Positions 59,060-64,000 of a stretch of 64,000 nucleotides of DNA are shown here, piece by piece (position 1 is the stretch's first letter; the number at the start of each line of letters is the position of its first letter). Origin of the DNA: Isoetes taiwanensis (taxonomy: Eukaryota > Streptophyta > Lycopodiopsida > Isoetales > Isoetaceae); assembly GCA_021234155.1 (NCBI GenBank), contig JAJEKV010000002.1:17546041-17610040 (forward strand), read 5' to 3'. Made by a program: the position numbers and the translations under genes. The notes beneath the pieces are model-generated. The model saw only the letters and a program-made list of their open reading frames with translations, ran no database searches and was not told where the DNA came from.

Positions 59060-60181
59060 ATGAGATGTATTATTGCGTCTTTTTGAGACTATTAGGTGAA
59101 TAAGACAATTATATACAATTCAGTCCTCATTGGATAACCCTTCAAGGGGATCTTTCTCATCCTCTTCTCCTTCATCATCTGTCAAATACTTCTTAATAAC
59201 TTTAGATCCTACCACTGAGCAATTTATTAAACATTGGAGATTTGTAGTAGGTCTAACTGCACAAGTTTAGAACCAAAAGAGATGTTCGTCGCCACTGCAA
59301 TAAATTTATTTTAATAATAAATTTGATACACCCAATCGAGTCATTCTTGCGATGAAATGTGGCTTAAGATTTTTGCATCCCCATGCAAGCAATTGTACTC
59401 AAACTTAGGAAAGCACCTTTGACCAAGTTTTGGAGGTGCCTGTTGGAAAATCATTTGTCAGGAAGGAACATTTGTTAGACTATCGATCACATAAGTCGTC
59501 CTGCTATTGGTCATGTAGATCGTCAAAGAAACTTGTCAGGCATAGAATAGCTAACAGAATTCATTGGTCTAATGAAGATAGTTAACCCTAAAATGCATCA
59601 AGTATGTTAGGGCCAATTGCAACGAGATCATGCTATTACAATTCTACAAGCTAAAATGGAAAGACAATCATTTGTCTTTATAACCCATACAATGTGCGCA
59701 GTTGTGTGCTAGTGCTCATGAGTTTGAGTTTTCGTATCCAAAATTTAATTTCTTCTCCAATGAAAATGTTTGCACTAATAACTTACCACATAGTTCATTG
59801 AAAAGGGAAATTATGCACAATTATAGGGCAAGAAAATCCATGGTTTGCACCATGGAGGGCAATTTATTTACAATAACATCATGTCGGGTTGTTAATCAAT
59901 TTTTGTTACCATACGGTTGCATAAGGTTTCGAACAAGTGCGCATTTGTAGCCATTTTGACAGTCGAAATGGAAGCATTTGCCAACAATTTCGCTGATCAG
60001 AGTCCAGGCAATTTAGCAGGGGCAGAATCATGTCTGAAACATCGACAGCTAAATTTGGGCCACAATCTTGAATCGATGCTCATCTGTTTCTATAAAAATG
60101 ATCCAAGCCATGAACTTGAACCAAGGCTTGAATCCAGTCGGTAAGCAATCTGCTCCTCATTGGTATACTGATTACTAAGAT
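59060..60181. other. Upstream region of the mannanase gene, no gene recognised
   Basis: Includes the promoter and 5' UTR of the gene at 60182. TATAAAA at about 60092 is a possible TATA box some 90 bp upstream of the start codon. Confidence 0.4.
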
Positions 60182-61286
60182 ATGGGTCCTCGAATTTTGA
60201 TCTCAACCATTATTTTCTTCTTCGTTCTTATGCCGAGCTATGGCGGGGCTGTTGATGGCGAATTTGTGAAGGCAGGTTCCACCACATTTAGAGCAGGGGG
60301 ATCTCCATTCTACGTGAATGGATTCAATGCATATTGGATGGCTTATATTGCAGCCCAAAATCAAAGCATTGTAAGCAAGTTTATGAAACAAGCAGCAGGT
60401 GTTGGGCTGAATGTGGCAAGAACCTGGGCTTTCAAAGATGGAGGCTACAATGCTATGCAGAGCTCCCTGGGAGTCTACGATGAACAAGCCCTGCAGGTCT
60501 GTTTCCTTTCCTGCTTCCTAATTAATCAGAAAATAGAAATGGGTTTTGCATTTCTCAATAACTTACTAACTTGGATTTGACTTTGTACAGGGCTTGGATT
60601 TCGTTGTTTCTGAAGCTTCAAAAAATGGCATCAAGCTCATCCTTGCCTTTGTCAATAACTACGGCGACCTCGGTGGCAGACCTCAGTACGTTAACTGGGT
60701 CAAAGCAACAGGAGCCAATGTGAACTCGGACGATGATTTTTACAGAGATCCCACCATCAAGCAGTATTTCAAGAAATACATTAAGGTTCCTCTTAACTTA
60801 ACTAAGTTACTTAACCTATTCCCGAAACTATGAAATCGTCAACCGGATTTTTTCTGTTTGTGCAGATGATTTTGACTAGAACGAACACTATCACAGGTGT
60901 AAGGTTTAGCGAAGATCCCACAATCTTTTCATGGGAACTCATTAATGAACCCCGTTCCTCCGACCCATCTGGAGACACTCTTCAGGTAACGATTATTTGG
61001 AACAAATGCTCACTCTGGAACTGGTTATGTATATGATCAGTCAGATACTTATGTTGAGCTCGTGTGTGCTGTTCTTCCAGTCTTGGATCACAGAAATGGC
61101 AACTTTTGTTAAGTCAATCGATAGCAACCACTTGCTAGAAGTCGGACTTGAAGGATTCTACAGTAAGAAAAATCCTGGAAGGTCGAGCCCTGGCAGCTGG
61201 AGCGAGGATCTGGGCACTGATTTTATCAGAAATAATCTGATCCCCCAGATTGACTTTGCAACAGTGCACATATATCCGGACAATTG
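60182..61286 (+). CDS. MAN: Mannan endo-1,4-beta-mannosidase (GH5_7), exons 1-4, 3' part missing
   Basis: Exons 60182-60496, 60591-60785, 60866-60985 and 61081-61286 have GT/AG borders and keep frame, giving 278 residues plus a split codon. Residues 1-23 are a hydrophobic signal peptide, so the enzyme is secreted. Family features: [57 protein letters not shown], then ELINEPR with the acid/base Glu (about residue 198), [10 protein letters not shown] and TVHIYPDNW. It cleaves internal beta-1,4-mannosyl bonds in cell-wall mannans. Plant enzymes have about 400-430 residues; the last third with the nucleophile Glu (EFG motif) was not found to the window end. Exon 4 can end at 61286 before GGTAAGC, so a long intron is possible; otherwise the gene is truncated with TAA at 61288. 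Confidence 0.85.
60497..60590 (+). other. Intron 1 of the mannanase gene
   Basis: 94 bp, GTCTGT...TGTACAG, phase 0. Confidence 0.85.
60786..60865 (+). other. Intron 2 of the mannanase gene
   Basis: 80 bp, GTTCCT...TGTGCAG, phase 0. Confidence 0.85.
60986..61080 (+). other. Intron 3 of the mannanase gene
   Basis: 95 bp, GTAACG...TTCCAG, phase 0. Confidence 0.85.
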
Positions 61287-61661
61287 GTAAGCTGACCGGA
61301 TCAAAAGTCCCTGATTCTTCCCTGATGAAATGGATGCTGCATGGAATGATGGTTTCCAAATCTTCATCTCCAAAGATACATCCCTCGTCGACATTATTCG
61401 TGCTCAATCCGACAAGATGGCCCTCCTAAAATGATCGACACCTCTATTCATTCATCTAATGTAATTTTTTTCAGATATTCTTATCACAATTCATTCGTGA
61501 AAATGATTCAAAACATATCCTGCTTCAAGGATGAGATTTACAAATACTATTCATTTTGTTGCGTTCATTCAAGCTCATTTTCCTTCAGTGTAGAGTGTCG
61601 TTAACAATAATCAATAAGTTAGTGCACCCACAACCCAATTATCGCTAAACTTCTTACTGCA

Positions 61662-61691
61662 CTAGTAACAATGCCCAGCGTTGCTGGGCAT
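61662..61691 (-). repeat. Helitron-like 3' terminus (hairpin then CTAG)
   Basis: On the minus strand a 9-bp stem (ATGCCCAGC / GCTGGGCAT, loop AAC) is followed by TGTTA and CTAG, with T as the next base. Helitrons end with a short hairpin a few bases before CTRR and insert between A and T. The body would extend to the right; its 5' TC end was not identified. Confidence 0.45.
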
Positions 61692-61789
61692 AGGTTGAAA
61701 GCCTATAAACATTTTGGTCGCAATGCGAATAACGATGCCCAACATTGTTGCACTTTACTTGGAAACATGTAGATGATATGCATTTTGGT

Positions 61790-61827
61790 CGTAGATGGTA
61801 GGTGCACGCATGCACCTACCATCTACG
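61790..61827. repeat. Perfect 17-bp-stem palindrome
   Basis: CGTAGATGGTAGGTGCA and its complement, separated by CGCA. Confidence 0.9.
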
Positions 61828-61888
61828 AAAGTATAAAAAGTGTCCATTATTTGGTGGACACTCCATTGCATTGGATAAGAATTGGTGG

Positions 61889-62075
61889 ACATGACATTGC
61901 ATTAGCTAGAAATTGGTGAACTTTGGATATTTTGTAACATGTTCATAAAACTGCCACTTACGTCTATGACCAAGGTGGGCAATCCAAGTGGTTGATTAAA
62001 TGTAGTGTTGACATTGCATTGGCTAGATATTAAAGGTGAGTTTGGATGTTTTGTAACACATTCACAAAAATGTTT
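61889..62075 (+). repeat. Imperfect tandem duplication, about 121-bp period
   Basis: GACATTGCATT(A/G)GCTAGA followed by TTTGGAT(A/G)TTTTGTAACA occurs twice. Confidence 0.6.
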
Positions 62076-64000
62076 TGCATGTCTATGGTGTATGATTTTA
62101 TGATTTGTGTAAAACGGGCTTATATATCTTCGCCAATACCCATGACACAAACTCAAGTTGATTGAATTCGAGCATGTTGTTTTTAGCATCGGGCTTTAAC
62201 ATACCCAAGTTCTTATGCTTTGGATGCCATACAAAGAAAGCTCTGCCATAAACAGGTAATGACCATGGTTGATCCATCGATCATCAATTTAGTAAACCTC
62301 ATCAGCATAATTCTGTTGTTTGCATAAACAATCGACTGCAATGCACAATGTTGTGCAGTATGCAATGGCTTAAAGCGGTGAATTTGATGCTACAGTGTTA
62401 ATTGATTTCTAAATTACGGTGATCAATCACTATGCAGGGTTTCTAGGTAGAATGTTATAAATGTTTGTCTACAAATTGAGATGTTCCTATTAGGATGCAA
62501 CCCCTTCTACAATACAAATGCCTGGTGCTTACCAATCCCATTTAAAATCCAAAAACTTCTGTATCTACAGCTATGAACTAAAAATCTGTATAAATAAGAC
62601 AAAATGAAGTTATTTGCAGATTTAAAAGATGGAGGCCTCCCATGATGGGCAAAGCTTTTTTGGCAGCAAAATAATGCCTCAGTTTTAGAGTTTTCATACA
62701 AAACCAATAATTCAAGAAGTAATATTGTATTGAAATTCATATGTTTAAAGGCGTAAGGTTCTTACAGATTTAATATCCCCATTAGAATTTCATGTATTGA
62801 AATTCATATGTTTAAAGGCGTAAAACATATGCATCGGATCTTCAAACATTTATCTTTTGCTCCTTGTGTTGAATCCCTTAAAAACTGGATTATTCTGCAG
62901 ACCAATCAAGGCTGGGAGCAACAATGCAGAGAATCCTTGCTTTGGCCGGATCTTGGCAAGCATGCGAAGGCATAAAACAGCTGCAAGTTTGGCTTGCTAG
63001 TTTAGAATCCATTCAACATAGCATTCAAGCAGAGCTGTGAGCAGAGGAAAGATATTAGAAAAACGATCTGCTCCAAATCGTAGCTCCACAAAATCGGCAT
63101 CACAGAGCATCTAGGACTTCACATGGCATCAGACTTGGTGCTATGACCACCTCCAGCGGCCAACAAACCCTAGAAACCAAGCTTCGAGCATCTGCATGCA
63201 GCTTTTGTTCTAGAGCCTGGCCGTGCGTTTTTCCTTCCTCTCGCGAACCCTAAAACTTTGTGACATGGCATCATCCTCACCATCTGTTTCGTCAAATCTG
63301 GACCGTCCAAATTAGGGCGTGGTCCATTACAAGACATTATAATATAATCCAAATTACGGCGTGGTCCATTACAAGACATTATAATATAAGATAAGAAGAT
63401 TGCTATTCAAACATTGCAGCCATACAAGTACAAGAAGTATTACCTCTTAGACCTTTTACTCCTTAACATTTATGCTAACGTTGCAAAAAGAGTAATGGAT
63501 ATTCGAACAAGATGCTCAAAGCAATCATATTAAAGGCATATTTCTATCATAATACCTTGGACATTCTCACGATTCTTCTGCCCCGAATACTTATTGTGAA
63601 ATTTTAAATTCCTTATGTTTGTCCAATATTAATATTTCCTGTCCTATTATTTTTCTTTTCTGAAAGGCGCCTCAATCTTTTGGTGTGGGGAAATGCCACA
63701 TTTATTAGCTCGTTCGATATATTTTGATATATTTGTACCTTGTGTTTGTGTCTATTATTTAATATTGTGGTTCTTTATCCTACATTACTTGAATGAAATG
63801 ACCTTATTATAAGCCTCTGGTATAACTACTCTAAGATGCCACAAGAAAGACAGTCACTGCTATCCCAATTTTCATTGTTTTGCCAATATCCATATTTGCA
63901 TCTCTGGTCAACAAGATTTTAGTTATTAGAATTTGAAAGGCACCCAAGTAGATAGTCTAATCTTATGCCCACCTTCACTTGCATCTTCACTACGTGCAAA
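62076..64000. other. No gene recognised to the window end
   Basis: Non-coding apart from short repeats. A 42-bp tandem duplication lies at about 63307-63391 (GGCGTGGTCCATTACAAGAC in each unit). No mannanase exon with an EFG nucleophile motif was found. Confidence 0.45.
62726..62823 (+). repeat. 31-bp direct repeat, 67 bp apart
   Basis: TGTATTGAAATTCATATG continuing through TTTAAAGGCGTAA is identical at 62726-62756 and 62793-62823. Confidence 0.85.

Overview
The window is a stretch of nuclear genome from a land plant with a large, transposon-rich genome. The evidence is two plant-type genes with spliced or plant-specific architecture (a CC-type glutaredoxin and a GH5 mannan endo-beta-mannosidase), part of a SOG1-like NAC gene, chromodomain Ty3/gypsy and Ty1/copia retrotransposons, and LINEs with microsatellite tails. 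The mix of tailed LINEs, a pogo/CENP-B-type transposon and an unassigned 8-bp-TSD transposon suggests a fern or gymnosperm rather than a compact flowering-plant genome. That is inference; no single marker proves it.

Layout. 1-4638: 3' end of a chromodomain Ty3/gypsy element, interrupted by a 1.7-kb LINE (384-2095) with a 9-bp target duplication and ended by a 1.67-kb LTR. 4646-13016: a second, minus-strand Ty3/gypsy element with 2.4-kb LTRs and a damaged, rearranged gag-pol. 13017-15182: an internally deleted L1-type LINE with a poly(A) tail. 15183-28300: mostly non-coding, with dispersed and tandem repeats, the first exons of a SOG1-like NAC gene (18548-19060), a copia RT scrap, a tRNA-like SINE head and a strong hairpin next to a minisatellite. 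28770-30044: a ROXY-type glutaredoxin gene with a TGACG cluster upstream. 32514-32716: an extreme cluster of GTAC tetramers.

33770-42040 is the most interesting part. A minus-strand Ty3/gypsy RT gene is split by a 6,863-bp DNA transposon (34309-41171) with 14-bp perfect inverted ends and an 8-bp duplication (GAAGATGC); deleting the element and one duplication rejoins the RT reading frame. It carries a decayed multi-exon transposase-like gene of a family I cannot assign and, convergent to it, a small intact gene whose protein starts like the histone H3 tail. 42310-43271 is another decayed gene with a possible reader-like domain.

44537-53099 is a two-ORF LINE whose ORF2 is split by a 4,224-bp pogo-like transposon (46336-50559; TA duplication) carrying a frameshifted CENP-B/DDE_1 transposase and a large GATA microsatellite. 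53344-57040 is a deleted copia element with 619-bp LTRs about 98% identical and a tRNA-iMet primer site. 57720-58985 is a minus-strand LINE remnant. 60182-61286 encodes the first four exons of the mannanase; the nucleophile-bearing half is not in the window, and a Helitron-like 3' terminus lies just downstream, at 61662.

There is no operon-like organisation. The only plausible host genes are the NAC fragment, the glutaredoxin and the mannanase. Everything else recognised is mobile DNA, much of it nested, so the insertion order can be read directly. No rRNA, no canonical tRNA gene and no CRISPR array was seen.
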